Counted from the stretch's first letter, positions 25,911-36,334 are shown. The stretch: DNA of 64,000 nucleotides from CAWDBV01 sp963800705 (GCA_963800705.1 CAWDBV010000002.1:1-64000), one strand, 5' to 3'. Translations and numbers: made by a program. The notes: generated from the sequence alone by a model not told the origin.

Positions 25911-26237
25911 TTGAGCGGCAAGCTCCCCGACGTAACCGACGCCAACTTCCAGTCCGAGGTCCTCGAAGGCAGCGGCCCTATCCTCGTTGACTTCTGGGCC
26001 CCCTGGTGCGGTCCTTGCCGCGTCGTCCACCCGGTGCTCGAGGAGATCGACGGCGAGCGCGACGACCTGAAGATCGTCAGCCTCAACACCGACGACAACC
26101 CGCAGACCGCAGCCAAATACGAGGTGCTCTCGATCCCGACCCTGATCCTGTTCAAGGATGGCGAGGTCGCGAAGAAGGTCGTCGGCGCGATGCCGAAGGC
26201 GCGGCTCGAGGCAGAGCTCGAGCCGGCCCTCGCCTAG
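25911..26237 (+). CDS. trxA: thioredoxin
   Basis: 108-residue cytosolic thioredoxin that reduces protein disulfides. Active site WCGPC with C33 and C36; the buried Asp is in ILVDFWAPW and the cis-Pro in VLSIPTLILFKDGE. The C-terminal helix MPKARLEAELEPAL is normal. TTG 25911 is supported by GAGGAG six bases upstream and by the family N-terminus. msrB, another repair enzyme in the window, depends on thioredoxin for recycling. Confidence 0.95.
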   Translation: MSGKLPDVTDANFQSEVLEGSGPILVDFWAPWCGPCRVVHPVLEEIDGERDDLKIVSLNTDDNPQTAAKYEVLSIPTLILFKDGEVAKKVVGAMPKARLEAELEPALA

Positions 26238-26243
26238 GGCCGC

Positions 26244-26672
26244 CTAGAGAATCTGCCCGTCGACGAAGCCGGCTAGCAGGATCGTGAAGCCGGCGATCTC
26301 GGTGACGAGCAGCGCCCACATATAGGGGTGAATGCCGCTCGTCATCGGGTTGCGGAAATGGTTGTCGGTCCAATCCGTGGCGCCGCTGACTGTGTAGATC
26401 CCGATCGCGGCGACGAAGAAGAAGATCGTCGCGAAGGCCGCAACCAGGTTGATGGGCGTGCTGAAGCCGCTGAGCTCGACGAACACCGCCAGCAGCAGCG
26501 TCGCAAACGAGTAGAGCAGCGCGGCGCGGTGCGCCGTGTCGATGTAGGGATGGCCCTCGCCCTTCGGGCTCGCCGACATGACGCGGTACTTCCAGACCCC
26601 GAGGAGCAGCGCCCAGAGGAAGATCAGCCCGGCGGCGAGCAGCACGGCCTTGGTGTCGCTTCCCAGCTCCAT
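26244..26672 (-). CDS. four-helix membrane protein, function unknown
   Basis: 142 residues with helices at about 8-28, 48-66, 74-96 and 112-136. The loops carry HPYIDTAHRAALLYS and DNHFRNPMTSGIHPYMW, with several histidines near membrane borders, a pattern seen in haem- or metal-linked membrane proteins. No family recognised. Start ATG has TACACT 9 nt upstream. It faces away from the gene at 26702 and converges on trxA. Confidence 0.7.
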   Translation of the reverse strand: MELGSDTKAVLLAAGLIFLWALLLGVWKYRVMSASPKGEGHPYIDTAHRAALLYSFATLLLAVFVELSGFSTPINLVAAFATIFFFVAAIGIYTVSGATDWTDNHFRNPMTSGIHPYMWALLVTEIAGFTILLAGFVDGQIL

Positions 26673-26701
26673 TCGCCCCCGAGTGTAGATAGGGTCGCGT
26701 C
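26673..26701. promoter_or_regulatory. 29-bp gap with two outward leaderless -10 boxes
   Basis: Minus-strand TACACT (26682-26687) is 9 nt from ATG 26672. Plus-strand TAGGGT (26690-26695) is 6 nt from GTG 26702. The boxes are two bases apart, so the promoters must interfere. Confidence 0.5.
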
Positions 26702-27916
26702 GTGGTGGTGAGACGAGAAAGCAGCATTTGGTGGCCGGGACTCTTTGTGGTCGCTGCGGGTCTCGCGCTCCTGTTGTCGGCGCTCAGCCCGCCGCCCGCC
26801 GCGGCGGCGTGCAAGCGCGACCAGGTCAAGACCTCGGCCGGCTGCAAGAGCCGCACGGACGTGAGCCGCGCGATCAAGCGGAGGGTCCGGCAGTTCATGG
26901 CGGCCAACGATCTGAACGCCGCGATCGTCCGAGTCGACACCAAAGGCCGCAACCTTGTCACCACCGCCCAGGGCGATTCCGCCCCGGGAATCCCCGCCAC
27001 CACGAAGATGCACTTCCGGATCGGCGCAATCGCGATCCCGTTCGAGGTCAACCTGCTGCTCCAGCTCGTCGACGAGGGCGTCGTCTCGCTCGACGACCCG
27101 GTGGGGAAGTACATCCCCACCCTGCCCAACGCCAATCTCGTCACGTTGCGAATGCTGGCCAGCATGACCTCCGGCTATCCCGATTTCCTCTTCAACAACA
27201 AGCCGACGGTCGAGGCGATCTACGCCAACCCCTTCAAGCAGTGGACCGCGGATGAGCTGCTCAACGCCGCCTTCGCGCTGCCGACCATCTGCGCCCCGGG
27301 AAGCTGCTTCTACTACGCCCACGCGAACTTCCTCTCCCTCGCCCTGGCGCTGCACGCGGCGACGGGTACCTCGAACGCCGAATTGCTCAACAAGCGGGTG
27401 CTGCAGCCGCTCGGCCTGCGGCAGACCCAGATCTCCGAGTTTCCGGCGATGCCCGCGCCCGTGCTGCAGGCGTGGGACGCCGAGCGAGGCTTCTACGAGA
27501 ACTCGACCGGTTGGAGCCCGTCGCCGACGATCAACGGCGGCATCACGATGAGCTCGACGATCGGCGACGTCGCGAAGGCGGCGCGCGCGATCGGCACCGG
27601 GGAGCTGATCTCGAGCCGGTCACGGCGCGAGCAGTTCGCGCCGGTGCCCACCGCAAAACCGTTTCCCGCGTTCAACCAGAGCCTCTACTACGGGCTCGGC
27701 ATGATCCTCTCCTCCGGATGGCAGCTCCAGAACCCGCAGCTGTTCGGGTACGCGGGAGTGAGCGGCTACCTGCCTTCGAGGAAGCTCACGATCGCCTTGA
27801 CGACGACGATGGGCCCGACCGCGGCGGCCGCCAATGGGGGCCAGGCGTACAGCCAAGGCCTCTTCACCGAGCTTGCCGACTACCTGTCGCCGCGGAACAA
27901 TCCGGTTTTCCCCTGA
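26702..27916 (+). CDS. secreted class C beta-lactamase-like protein lacking the catalytic residues
   Basis: 404-residue exported or membrane-anchored protein (hydrophobic residues about 12-36) with the serine beta-lactamase/D-alanyl-D-alanine carboxypeptidase fold. The fold is clear from LLQLVDEGVVSLDDPVGKYIPTLPNANLVTLRMLASMTSGYPDF and FYYAHANFLSLALALHAATG. The catalytic motifs are altered. The SxxK site in FRIGSxTK is A109-I-A-I112, so both Ser and Lys are gone. The YxN site reads YAH (205-207), and the final HxG reads GYAGVSGY. Hydrolysis by the normal mechanism looks impossible; a binding or regulatory role is inferred. Two Cys near the N-terminus (C37, C48) may form a disulfide. GTG start fixed by the -10 box. 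Confidence 0.82.
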   Translation: MVVRRESSIWWPGLFVVAAGLALLLSALSPPPAAAACKRDQVKTSAGCKSRTDVSRAIKRRVRQFMAANDLNAAIVRVDTKGRNLVTTAQGDSAPGIPATTKMHFRIGAIAIPFEVNLLLQLVDEGVVSLDDPVGKYIPTLPNANLVTLRMLASMTSGYPDFLFNNKPTVEAIYANPFKQWTADELLNAAFALPTICAPGSCFYYAHANFLSLALALHAATGTSNAELLNKRVLQPLGLRQTQISEFPAMPAPVLQAWDAERGFYENSTGWSPSPTINGGITMSSTIGDVAKAARAIGTGELISSRSRREQFAPVPTAKPFPAFNQSLYYGLGMILSSGWQLQNPQLFGYAGVSGYLPSRKLTIALTTTMGPTAAAANGGQAYSQGLFTELADYLSPRNNPVFP

Positions 27917-27944
27917 GCGCCACGGGGCGGCGCCGCCCCAGGAC

Positions 27945-30900
27945 CTAGGCCCGCTCGACGCCGATCTCGAGCTCGCGGCCCTCGATCGAGGCCGTCGCCC
28001 CCACGTCGTCCTCGTCGTAGGCGACCGAGGTCGCGAGGGTCTCGCCGCTGACGTAGGCCTCGTGCTCGCGGGCCGCTTCGAGCAGCTCGTCGTCGCCGGC
28101 CAGCCGCAGCTCGATCCGGTCCGAGACCTCGAGCCCCGCTTCCTTGCGCGCGTTCTGGACCGCGTGGACGATCTCGCGCGCGAGCCCCTCGCGTCGCAGC
28201 TCGTCGTCGAGCTCGAGCGCCAGCGCGACGGCGTGCCCCGCCTCGGCCTCGACCTCGTATCCGTCGAGCGGCTCCATCACGAGCGAGATGTCGTCGGGCC
28301 CGAGCGAGTGGTCCTTGCCGTCGATCGAGACCCCGACCTCGGCGCCCTGCTCGAGCTTGTCGGCGACGTGCTGCGCGTCGAGCGACTCGACCGCGGCGGC
28401 GACCTGCGGCATCTGCTTGCCGAAGCGCGGCCCGAGCGCGCGGTAGTTGGGCTTGGCGCTGTAGCTGACCAGCTCGCCCTGCTCGGCGACAAACTCGACC
28501 TCCTTCACATTCAGCTCTCCGGCGACGACCGGCTCGAAGCGCTCGATCGCCTCGCGCTCGGCATCGGAGGCGACCACGACCGCCTTGGCGAGCGGCTGGC
28601 GCATCTTGACCTTGGCCTGGGCGCGCGCGGCGCGGCCGAGCTCGACCGTGCGCCGCACCGCCTCGATCCCGGCTTCCAATTCCTCGTCCCTCAGCTCCGC
28701 AGAAGTGGTTGGGTAGTCGGCGAGGTGGACCGAGTCGGGGAGCTCGCCGAACTCGCCCGCCTCACCGCCAACCAGGTTCGTGTAGAGCTCCTCGGCGAGA
28801 AAGGGCGTGAACGGGGCGAGCAGCTTCGCCACCTCGACCAGGCAGTGGCGCAGGGTCGCGAAGGCGGCCGCGTCGCCCTCCCAGAAGCGCCGCCTGCCGA
28901 GGCGGACGTACCAGTTCGAGAGCTCCTCGACGAAGTCGGCGATCGCCCGCCCTGAGCTCGTCGAGTCGAAGTTCTCGAGGCCTTCGCGGACAGCGGTCGT
29001 TGTCCGCTGCAGCCGCGAGAGCGCCCAGCGGTCGAGGTCGGTGGCGCCCTCACTCGGCGGACCAGGTGGATCCCCGGCCTCGATCCCCTCGGTGTTCGCG
29101 TACAGGACCCAGAACGAGTACGTGTTCCAGAGCTGGAGCAGGAACTGGCGCACCGTCTCGCCGACCGCCTCGACCGAGAAGCGGTACCCCGACCAGGGCT
29201 GCTGGGCGGTGAAGTAGTACCAGCGGAAGGCGTCGGCGCCGTGACGGGAGATCACGTCGCCGGGCTCGACCACGTTGCCCTTGCTCTTCGACATCTTCTG
29301 CCCCTCGGGGTCGAGGATCAGCCCGAGGCAGACGCAGGCCCGGTAGCTGGGCTGATCGAAGAGCAGCGTCGAGTTGGCGAGCAGCGTGTAGAACCAGCCC
29401 CGGGTCTGGTCGATCGCCTCGGAGATGAAGTCGGCCGGAAAGCGCTCCTCGAAGGTCTTCTCGTTCTCGAACGGGTAGTGGAACTGGGCGAAGGGCATGC
29501 AGCCCGAGTCGAACCAGGTGTCGATCACCGCCGCGTCGCGGCGCATCGTGCCGCCGCATCCCTCGCGCTCGCAGGCCCAGCTGACCTCGTCGATGTAGGG
29601 GCGGTGGAGGTCGTCGGGGACCTCGCCGCCCTTCTCGGTCAGGTCCGCGACCGAGCCGGCGCAGAAGCGCTGCTCGCACTCGGCCTCGTCGCACTCCCAG
29701 ACCGGCAGCGGCGTTCCCCAGTAGCGGTCGCGCGAGAGCGCCCAGTCGACGTTGTTCTCGAGCCACTTGCCGAAGCGGCCGTCGCGGATGTGCTCGGGGT
29801 GCCAGTCGATCTCGCGGTTCCCGGCGAGCATCGCGTCGCGGACCTCGGTCGTGCGGATGTACCAGCTCGCCTTCGCGTAATAGAGCAGCGGCGTGTCGCA
29901 GCGCCAGCAGTGCGGGTAGGCGTGCTCGTAGGTCTCGGCGCGCAGCAGCTTCCCGGACTTTTCGAGCGCGGCGACGATTTCCGGATCGGCGTCCTTGACG
30001 AACTTGCCCTGGAAGTCAGGGACCCGCTCGTCGAAGCTGCCGTCGAGCTTGACCGGGTTCTGGAGCTTGAGCCCGTACTGCTGGCCGAGCCGGAAGTCGT
30101 CCTCGCCGAAGGCGATCGCGGTGTGGACCAACCCCGTGCCCTCTTCGGTCGTGACGAAATCGGCGAGCAGCACGGTGTGCCCGCGCTCGCCGAAGTCGGT
30201 GACGTATTCGAAGGGCGGTTCATACGAGGTGCCGGCGAGCGCCTCGCCGGGGAAGTGCGCGAGCTCCTCCGGCTTTTCCTCGCCGAACACGGCTTCGACC
30301 CGGTCGCGGGCGAGCACGAAGACCTCGTCTCCCTGCTTGACGCGCACGTACTCGATCTCGGGCCCAGCGGCGACCGCGGCGTTCGAGATCAGCGTCCACG
30401 GCGTCGTCGTCCAGACCAGCAGCTGGTCGCCGGGTTCGATCGGCGATTCCGGGATCTGGTCGCTCGCGGCGGGCTCGGAGACCGGCAGCTTCACGTAGAC
30501 CGAGGGGTCCTCGATGTCGTGGTAGCCCATCGCAACCTCGTGCGAGGAGAGCGCGGTCCCGCAGCGCTTGCAGTAGGGGACGACCTTGTGGCCCTCGTAG
30601 AGGCGGTCGTCGTCCCAGATCTTGCGCAGCGCCCACCAGACCGACTCGATGTAGGAGTTGTCGAGCGTGACGTAGGGGTCGTCGAGGTCGATCCAGACCC
30701 CGATTCGCTCGGTGAGCTTGCGCCAGTCATCGACGTAGCGGAACACCGACTCGCGGCAGCGGGCGTTGAACTCGGCGATCCCGTACTCCTCGATCTCCTC
30801 CTTCGAGGAGATGCCGAGCTCCTTCTCGACCTCGAGCTCGACCGGCAGGCCGTGGCAGTCCCAGCCCGCCTTGCGCGGCACCCGGTACCCGGTCATCGTC

Positions 30901-31121
30901 TTGAAGCGCGGGTAGATGTCCTTGAAGACCCGCGAGAAGACGTGGTGGGAGCCCGGCCGGCCGTTGGCGGTGGGCGGGCCCTCGTAGAAGCTCCAGATCG
31001 GCGCGTCGGCGCGGTTCTCGAGCGAGCGCTCGAAGACCTTGCCCTCGCGCCAGCGCTCGAGGATCCGCTCCTCGAGCTCGGGGAAGGACTGCTTCGGGTC
31101 TACCGCTCGGAACTTGCTCAC
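27945..31121 (-). CDS. ileS: isoleucyl-tRNA synthetase
   Basis: 1058-residue class I synthetase that charges tRNA-Ile. The HIGH-region is GPPTANGRPGSHHVFSRVFKDI, and KMSKS is in DPEGQKMSKSKGNVV. The editing domain reads LVWTTTPWTLISNAAVA and TGLVHTAIAFGEDD. An anticodon-binding region and a long C-terminal extension (DISLVMEPLDGYEVEAEAGHAVALALELDDELRREGLAREIVHAVQNARKEAGLEVSDRIEL) resemble the type 2, eukaryote-like IleRS group that often resists mupirocin. C-terminal cysteines in EREGCGG-type repeats suggest zinc. Start GTG 31121 has TAGACT 9 nt upstream. Confidence 0.96.
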   Translation of the reverse strand: MSKFRAVDPKQSFPELEERILERWREGKVFERSLENRADAPIWSFYEGPPTANGRPGSHHVFSRVFKDIYPRFKTMTGYRVPRKAGWDCHGLPVELEVEKELGISSKEEIEEYGIAEFNARCRESVFRYVDDWRKLTERIGVWIDLDDPYVTLDNSYIESVWWALRKIWDDDRLYEGHKVVPYCKRCGTALSSHEVAMGYHDIEDPSVYVKLPVSEPAASDQIPESPIEPGDQLLVWTTTPWTLISNAAVAAGPEIEYVRVKQGDEVFVLARDRVEAVFGEEKPEELAHFPGEALAGTSYEPPFEYVTDFGERGHTVLLADFVTTEEGTGLVHTAIAFGEDDFRLGQQYGLKLQNPVKLDGSFDERVPDFQGKFVKDADPEIVAALEKSGKLLRAETYEHAYPHCWRCDTPLLYYAKASWYIRTTEVRDAMLAGNREIDWHPEHIRDGRFGKWLENNVDWALSRDRYWGTPLPVWECDEAECEQRFCAGSVADLTEKGGEVPDDLHRPYIDEVSWACEREGCGGTMRRDAAVIDTWFDSGCMPFAQFHYPFENEKTFEERFPADFISEAIDQTRGWFYTLLANSTLLFDQPSYRACVCLGLILDPEGQKMSKSKGNVVEPGDVISRHGADAFRWYYFTAQQPWSGYRFSVEAVGETVRQFLLQLWNTYSFWVLYANTEGIEAGDPPGPPSEGATDLDRWALSRLQRTTTAVREGLENFDSTSSGRAIADFVEELSNWYVRLGRRRFWEGDAAAFATLRHCLVEVAKLLAPFTPFLAEELYTNLVGGEAGEFGELPDSVHLADYPTTSAELRDEELEAGIEAVRRTVELGRAARAQAKVKMRQPLAKAVVVASDAEREAIERFEPVVAGELNVKEVEFVAEQGELVSYSAKPNYRALGPRFGKQMPQVAAAVESLDAQHVADKLEQGAEVGVSIDGKDHSLGPDDISLVMEPLDGYEVEAEAGHAVALALELDDELRREGLAREIVHAVQNARKEAGLEVSDRIELRLAGDDELLEAAREHEAYVSGETLATSVAYDEDDVGATASIEGRELEIGVERA

Positions 31122-31130
31122 GAGCGGGGG

Positions 31131-31136
31131 AGTCTA
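31131..31136 (-). promoter_or_regulatory. leaderless -10 box of ileS
   Basis: TAGACT, 9 nt before GTG 31121. It overlaps the stop region of the neighbouring gene. Confidence 0.5.
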
Positions 31137-31550
31137 GGAGTCGCCTCCCTCAGCGGCGATCGCGGCCTCGGCCTGTTCGCGGCGCTGGAAGCCCTGCTGG
31201 CGGATCACCTGTCCGTCGCGGTAGGTCCACAGCTGCCAGTAGGTGAGCTCGACCTCGGCGCCGCTTCCCGCCCCGACGCCCTTGATCTGCGTGTGGACGA
31301 GGACCTGGTCGCCGCGCACGGTCATCTCAAGCGGGATTACCTCCCAGCTCTGCCACGACTCGCCCCACGCCTTCCAGGCGTCGCGGATCTCGACGATGCC
31401 GCTGTGGGTGCCGCCGCCGGGAATCGCGGGAGGGTCGACCCACTCGATCCCCGGGTGGTAGTGCTCGGTGGCGGTGTTCCAGTCCTGATGCCCGATCGCC
31501 TCGTAGCCGCGCCGGAGCTGGGTCAGGTCGATGAACTGCGGCTCGGCCAT
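31134..31550 (-). CDS. SnoaL/NTF2-like protein
   Basis: 138-residue NTF2-like protein close in style to the array at 53.8 kb. Helix LRRGYEAIGHQDWNTATEHYHPGIEWVDPPAIPGGGTHSGIVEIRDAWKAWGESW is followed by sheet strands VLVHTQIKGVGAGSGAEVELTYWQLWTYRDGQVIRQQGF. The terminal REQAEAAIAAEG is a degenerate form of the xEALEAAG end of the array. No catalytic residues can be assigned; ligand unknown. ATG 31550 has TAGGAT 7 nt upstream. Confidence 0.8.
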   Translation of the reverse strand: MAEPQFIDLTQLRRGYEAIGHQDWNTATEHYHPGIEWVDPPAIPGGGTHSGIVEIRDAWKAWGESWQSWEVIPLEMTVRGDQVLVHTQIKGVGAGSGAEVELTYWQLWTYRDGQVIRQQGFQRREQAEAAIAAEGGDS

Positions 31551-31582
31551 GGCGCCGATCCTACGCGTCTAGGATCACCCCG
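31551..31582. promoter_or_regulatory. 32-bp divergent leaderless promoter pair
   Basis: Minus-strand TAGGAT (31558-31563) is 7 nt from ATG 31550. Plus-strand TAGGAT (31570-31575) is 7 nt from ATG 31583. The two identical boxes form the symmetrical core of the gap, around CGCG. Confidence 0.6.
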
Positions 31583-32045
31583 ATGCTCCGCGCGTCTGCC
31601 GTCTTCTTTTTCGCCGTCGCCTCGCTCGCGATCGGGGCGTGTGGCTCCGAGGACGAGGACACCCCCGTCGCCTGTCTGGGCGATGCGCAGTCCTACCTGG
31701 CCGCGCTCGAGGCGGCGCCCGAGCCGGTGCGGCTCGACGGCAAAACTCCGATCAGCGACTGCCTCGTGCCCGGCCAGGGATCGGGCGAGCTGACCGCCGC
31801 GGGAGAGTCAATCGTCACCGCGGCCACGCAACTCAACGTCGCCGCGCGCGAGGATCCGGGCGGCCCCGAGGCGGTTCAGCTCGGCTACCTGGTCGGCGCG
31901 GTCCAGGAGGGCGCCAGCGAGACCGGCGGCATTCACGCCGACCTCGTCCGCCGCGTCGACTCCGCGGCGCGCTTCAGCCCCGACGATCTGCTGCCGGCCG
32001 AGTTCGAGCGCTCGTTCGGAACTGGATACGCTGCCGGGCAGCGTG

Positions 32046-32053
<8 letters not shown>
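31583..32053 (+). CDS. small lipoprotein of unknown function
   Basis: 156 residues. Signal peptide MLRASAVFFFAVASLAIGAC with lipobox AIGAC, then an acidic linker (GSEDEDTP). The mature part contains two cysteines (VACLGDAQSYLAALEAAPEPVR and SDCLVPGQGSGELT) that could pair, and predicted helices at ESIVTAATQLNVAAREDPG and QLGYLVGAVQEGA. No family recognised. fumC starts inside its 3' end, so they may be co-transcribed. Confidence 0.75.
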
Positions 32054-33359
<1,306 letters not shown>

Positions 33360-33364
33360 CCCCG

Positions 33365-33892
33365 ATGCCGATCGAGGACTGGATCACCGACCCGATCGCC
33401 TCGGAGACCCACGAGCGGATCATCGACGCCTCAGCCGAGCGCGCTGTCGAGCTCGCGCTCGAGGTCCCGGCAGCGGCCGACCCGGTGATCATGGCCCTGT
33501 TCAAACTCAGGGGACTCGACTCCGAGAAGGGGGAGACGATCCTCGACTTCATGGGCGAGAACCAGTTCGTCTTTCTGCAGCGCGAGCCCCGGGAAGTCGT
33601 CATCGGGCTCGGCGCCGGGGTCTGGACGCCGCGCGGCGGCGACAAGGGTCCGCGGTTGAAGAGCGCCTCGGATTGGGAGACGTGGAGTGAGCCGCACAGC
33701 TTCAAGGCTGCGACCACCCTGCGCGGCGAGCCCGCCGGCGAGGGGCGCTCGAAGCTGGTCACCGAGACGCAGGTGGTCCCGACCGATGAGTGGGCGCGGC
33801 GCGCCTTCCGCCGCTACTGGTTCTTTGTCGGGCCGTTCTCGGCGCTGATCAGGAGGCGCTGGCTGCGCGCGGTCGCAAGGGCTGCCGCCTAG
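33365..33892 (+). CDS. conserved hypothetical protein, possibly SRPBCC-like
   Basis: 175 residues, soluble apart from an amphipathic C-terminus (RRAFRRYWFFVGPFSALIRRRWLRAVARAAA). The N-terminus IEDWITDPIASETHERIIDASAERAVELALEVPAAADPVIMALFKLRG, followed by strands ENQFVFLQREPREVVIGLGAGVWTPRGG, HSFKAATTLRGEPAGEGRSKLVTETQVVPTDE and a final helix, resembles the polyketide-cyclase/SRPBCC layout. This is a weak guess. It lies 5 bp after fumC and is probably co-transcribed. Confidence 0.65.
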   Translation: MPIEDWITDPIASETHERIIDASAERAVELALEVPAAADPVIMALFKLRGLDSEKGETILDFMGENQFVFLQREPREVVIGLGAGVWTPRGGDKGPRLKSASDWETWSEPHSFKAATTLRGEPAGEGRSKLVTETQVVPTDEWARRAFRRYWFFVGPFSALIRRRWLRAVARAAA

Positions 33893-33899
33893 CTCGCGG

Positions 33900-36326
33900 C
33901 TACTTCTTCCTTTTCTTCTTCTTGACGCACTTGCCGCGCTTCAGCTTGCGGCCCTTCTTGCACTTCTTGCGCTGGGCGGCCGTCGGGACCACCGCGGTGG
34001 GTGCGCTCGCAGCCGGGGTGGTCGATCCGCCTCCCGGAGGCGGGGGCGTGGACGGGAGCGGCACCGAGCCCTCGAAGGCACCCGAGTCGCAGCCGCCGCT
34101 GACCGGACGGGTGACGGCGCGCTGATCGATTCCGGACATGCAGTCCGGGTTCGGAATCAGGTCGATCGCCGGGCTGCCGACGAAAAGTCCTCGCGTCTGG
34201 GTCGGGCCGCCGTTGCCGGCCAGCGGCGCGAGCAGTGGATCGGCGTGGATGTCGACGCCGCCGGGCTGGTCGAACTCGCACTGGTTGGTCGGCAGGCCTC
34301 CGGTCCCGGCCGGGCCTTCCACGTTTCCGCCGGTGGAGTTGATCACGCCCACCGCGGCGTCGCAGTTCTCGTCGCCGCTCGCACCGATCCCGCCCGTGAC
34401 GATCGAGCTGTCGATGTCGAACAGCCCCGCCGTGGCTCCCTCAAGGTGCAGGTTGCCGCCCGCGCCACCGCTGCCGTCGGGGTCGGCCTCGTTGTCGGAG
34501 ATCGTCGAGTGGAGAATCTCGCCCTCGGCGCGGAAAAGCGCGCTCGTGGGTCCGGTGAACGTCGCAAGGCCGCCGCCGATGCCGCCGAACCCGGCCCCGC
34601 CCGCGGCCCGGTTGCCGTCGATCGTCGAGTTGGTCATGAAGATCTCGCCGGGGTCCATGGACCCGCCGCCGCTGCCCGAGCCCTGGGCGCTCGCGAACAG
34701 GATCCCGCCGCCGAAGTTCGGAAGCACGCCGACCCCTCCCTGCGTGAAGTTGTCGGAGATCGTGCTGCGGTTGATGCCGAGGTCACCGCTCGTAATGAAG
34801 ACCAGCCCGCCGCCGGCCGACTGCGTACCCGCCCTCCCGACCGAGTTGTTGGCCACCGTCGTTAACTCGATCGAGTCGCTTGGGTCGCTGCCCATGTCGG
34901 GCTCGGTTCGGTTGACCGCGCCCCCGGTGGCCGTCGCCGTGTTGCCCTGCAGCGTGCTCGCGGTTATCAGCAGGTTGCCCTCTCCCTCCATGTTGACGCC
35001 GCCGCCGATCCCGGTGGCGGGTGCGACGGATCCGCCGGCGTGGTTGTCGCTGACCGTCGAGTTGAGCACCGAGAGGCTTGGAGCGCCGGCGGAGTCGTCG
35101 ACCTCGATCCCGCCGCCGTCGCCGGAGCCCATCGAGCTGGCACCGGCATCGTTGCCGCTCACCACCGATCCGCTGTCGACGGTGAGCGAAGACTGGGTGA
35201 GGATCCCGCCGCCGATTCCCTGGGCGTTGTCGATCCCGCCGCCTGCGGTGTTGTTCTGCACGTCGACGCTGTTCAGCGTCGGGGATGAGAGCCCATCGTC
35301 GAGGAACAGGCCGGCGCCATTGCCGAGGCCCGTGCCACCGTTGCCTCCGGCCTTGTTGTCGCTGATGCTGCCACCCGTGAAGTCGGCGTCGAACGCACTC
35401 GGGGCGATCAACATCGCACCGCCGCCGTTGCCAAACGAGCCGCCGCTTCCGCCGCCAGCTTCATTCATTGTGATGTCGGTGTCGGTGAGCGTCAGGGTGG
35501 CGCCCAGAACTCCGCCCGCGGAAAGACCGCCGCCCTGGCCGTCGGAGTTGAGCCCGGCGCCGCCGCCGGCGCGGTTGCCCGTGATGTCCGTGTTGGTGAT
35601 CGTCGCCGTGTTGGCATTCAAGGTGAGGCTGACGCCGCCGCCGTTACCGTCCTCATTGTTCATCCCTCCGCCGCCCGCGCGGTTGTTGGAGATGATCGAG
35701 TTCGTGATCGTGATCGGCCCGCCGCCGTCGGAGTGGAGCCCGCCGCCGCTCTGGCCGGCGCCGGGCGCGTTGGCCACGTTGTCGGTGATCAGCGTGTCGT
35801 TGATGTCGAGCGCACCGGTGGCGCCGCCGTTGAAAAGCAGCCCACCTCCGGGATTGACCCGTTGGAGACCGTCCCGGATCGTGACGTGGTCGAGGCTCAG
35901 GTCGCTGCCGATCGCCTGCAGAACCCGGTCGGGGTCGGCGTCCATCGGGTCGCCGCGGATCTCGACCCGCGCGCCGCCGTTGTTGTCGGCGATCGTCAGG
36001 TCGTCTGTGCTGTCGAGGTCACCGGTCTGGTTGTTTTCTTCAGCGTCGCCATCGATGGCGAGCGTCGTGCCGGTGAACGCGGCGTCGAAGTTGATCGTGT
36101 CCGCCTGCATCTCCTCGCCGGCTCCGCACTCGTCGTCGTAAGTGTCGACGGTTCCGTTGGCGCTGTCGATCGCCTCGCGAAGCGTGCAGTCGGCGTTATC
36201 GACGAGCTCGTCGTCGGGATCATCGACGACCAGCGTCGCCGCGCTTCCGGCGGCGGGGAAGGCGAACAGCGCGAGCGCGGCCGCAAGCCCGGCGATCCAG
36301 ATCCTTTTCCTGCGCTCCCCGTGCAT
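33900..36326 (-). CDS. secreted parallel beta-helix (choice-of-anchor Q type) surface protein with Lys/Cys tail
   Basis: 808-residue exported protein with signal peptide MHGERRKRIWIAGLAAALALFAFPAAGSAA. LVVDDPDDELVDNADCTLREAIDSAN is the start typical of choice-of-anchor Q and pectate-lyase-like proteins. The body is a long right-handed beta-helix of short repeats (ITNSIISNNRAGG..., LTDTDITMNEAGGGSGG..., STVSDNHAGG), ending NPDCMSGIDQRAVTRPVSGGCDSGAFEGS. After a Pro-rich spacer the C-terminus is CKKGRKLKRGKC followed by a Lys run, shared with the protein at 59320. Likely a surface or polysaccharide-binding protein; no catalytic residues found. TAAGGT lies 8 nt before the ATG. Confidence 0.85.
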   Translation of the reverse strand: MHGERRKRIWIAGLAAALALFAFPAAGSAATLVVDDPDDELVDNADCTLREAIDSANGTVDTYDDECGAGEEMQADTINFDAAFTGTTLAIDGDAEENNQTGDLDSTDDLTIADNNGGARVEIRGDPMDADPDRVLQAIGSDLSLDHVTIRDGLQRVNPGGGLLFNGGATGALDINDTLITDNVANAPGAGQSGGGLHSDGGGPITITNSIISNNRAGGGGMNNEDGNGGGVSLTLNANTATITNTDITGNRAGGGAGLNSDGQGGGLSAGGVLGATLTLTDTDITMNEAGGGSGGSFGNGGGAMLIAPSAFDADFTGGSISDNKAGGNGGTGLGNGAGLFLDDGLSSPTLNSVDVQNNTAGGGIDNAQGIGGGILTQSSLTVDSGSVVSGNDAGASSMGSGDGGGIEVDDSAGAPSLSVLNSTVSDNHAGGSVAPATGIGGGVNMEGEGNLLITASTLQGNTATATGGAVNRTEPDMGSDPSDSIELTTVANNSVGRAGTQSAGGGLVFITSGDLGINRSTISDNFTQGGVGVLPNFGGGILFASAQGSGSGGGSMDPGEIFMTNSTIDGNRAAGGAGFGGIGGGLATFTGPTSALFRAEGEILHSTISDNEADPDGSGGAGGNLHLEGATAGLFDIDSSIVTGGIGASGDENCDAAVGVINSTGGNVEGPAGTGGLPTNQCEFDQPGGVDIHADPLLAPLAGNGGPTQTRGLFVGSPAIDLIPNPDCMSGIDQRAVTRPVSGGCDSGAFEGSVPLPSTPPPPGGGSTTPAASAPTAVVPTAAQRKKCKKGRKLKRGKCVKKKKRKK

Positions 36327-36334
36327 CGGGGCGC

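Noticed and set aside
29241..31793. 850-residue open frame antisense to ileS
   Set aside because: The translation is a mirror of ileS codon structure without motifs. The IleRS frame has all catalytic signatures.
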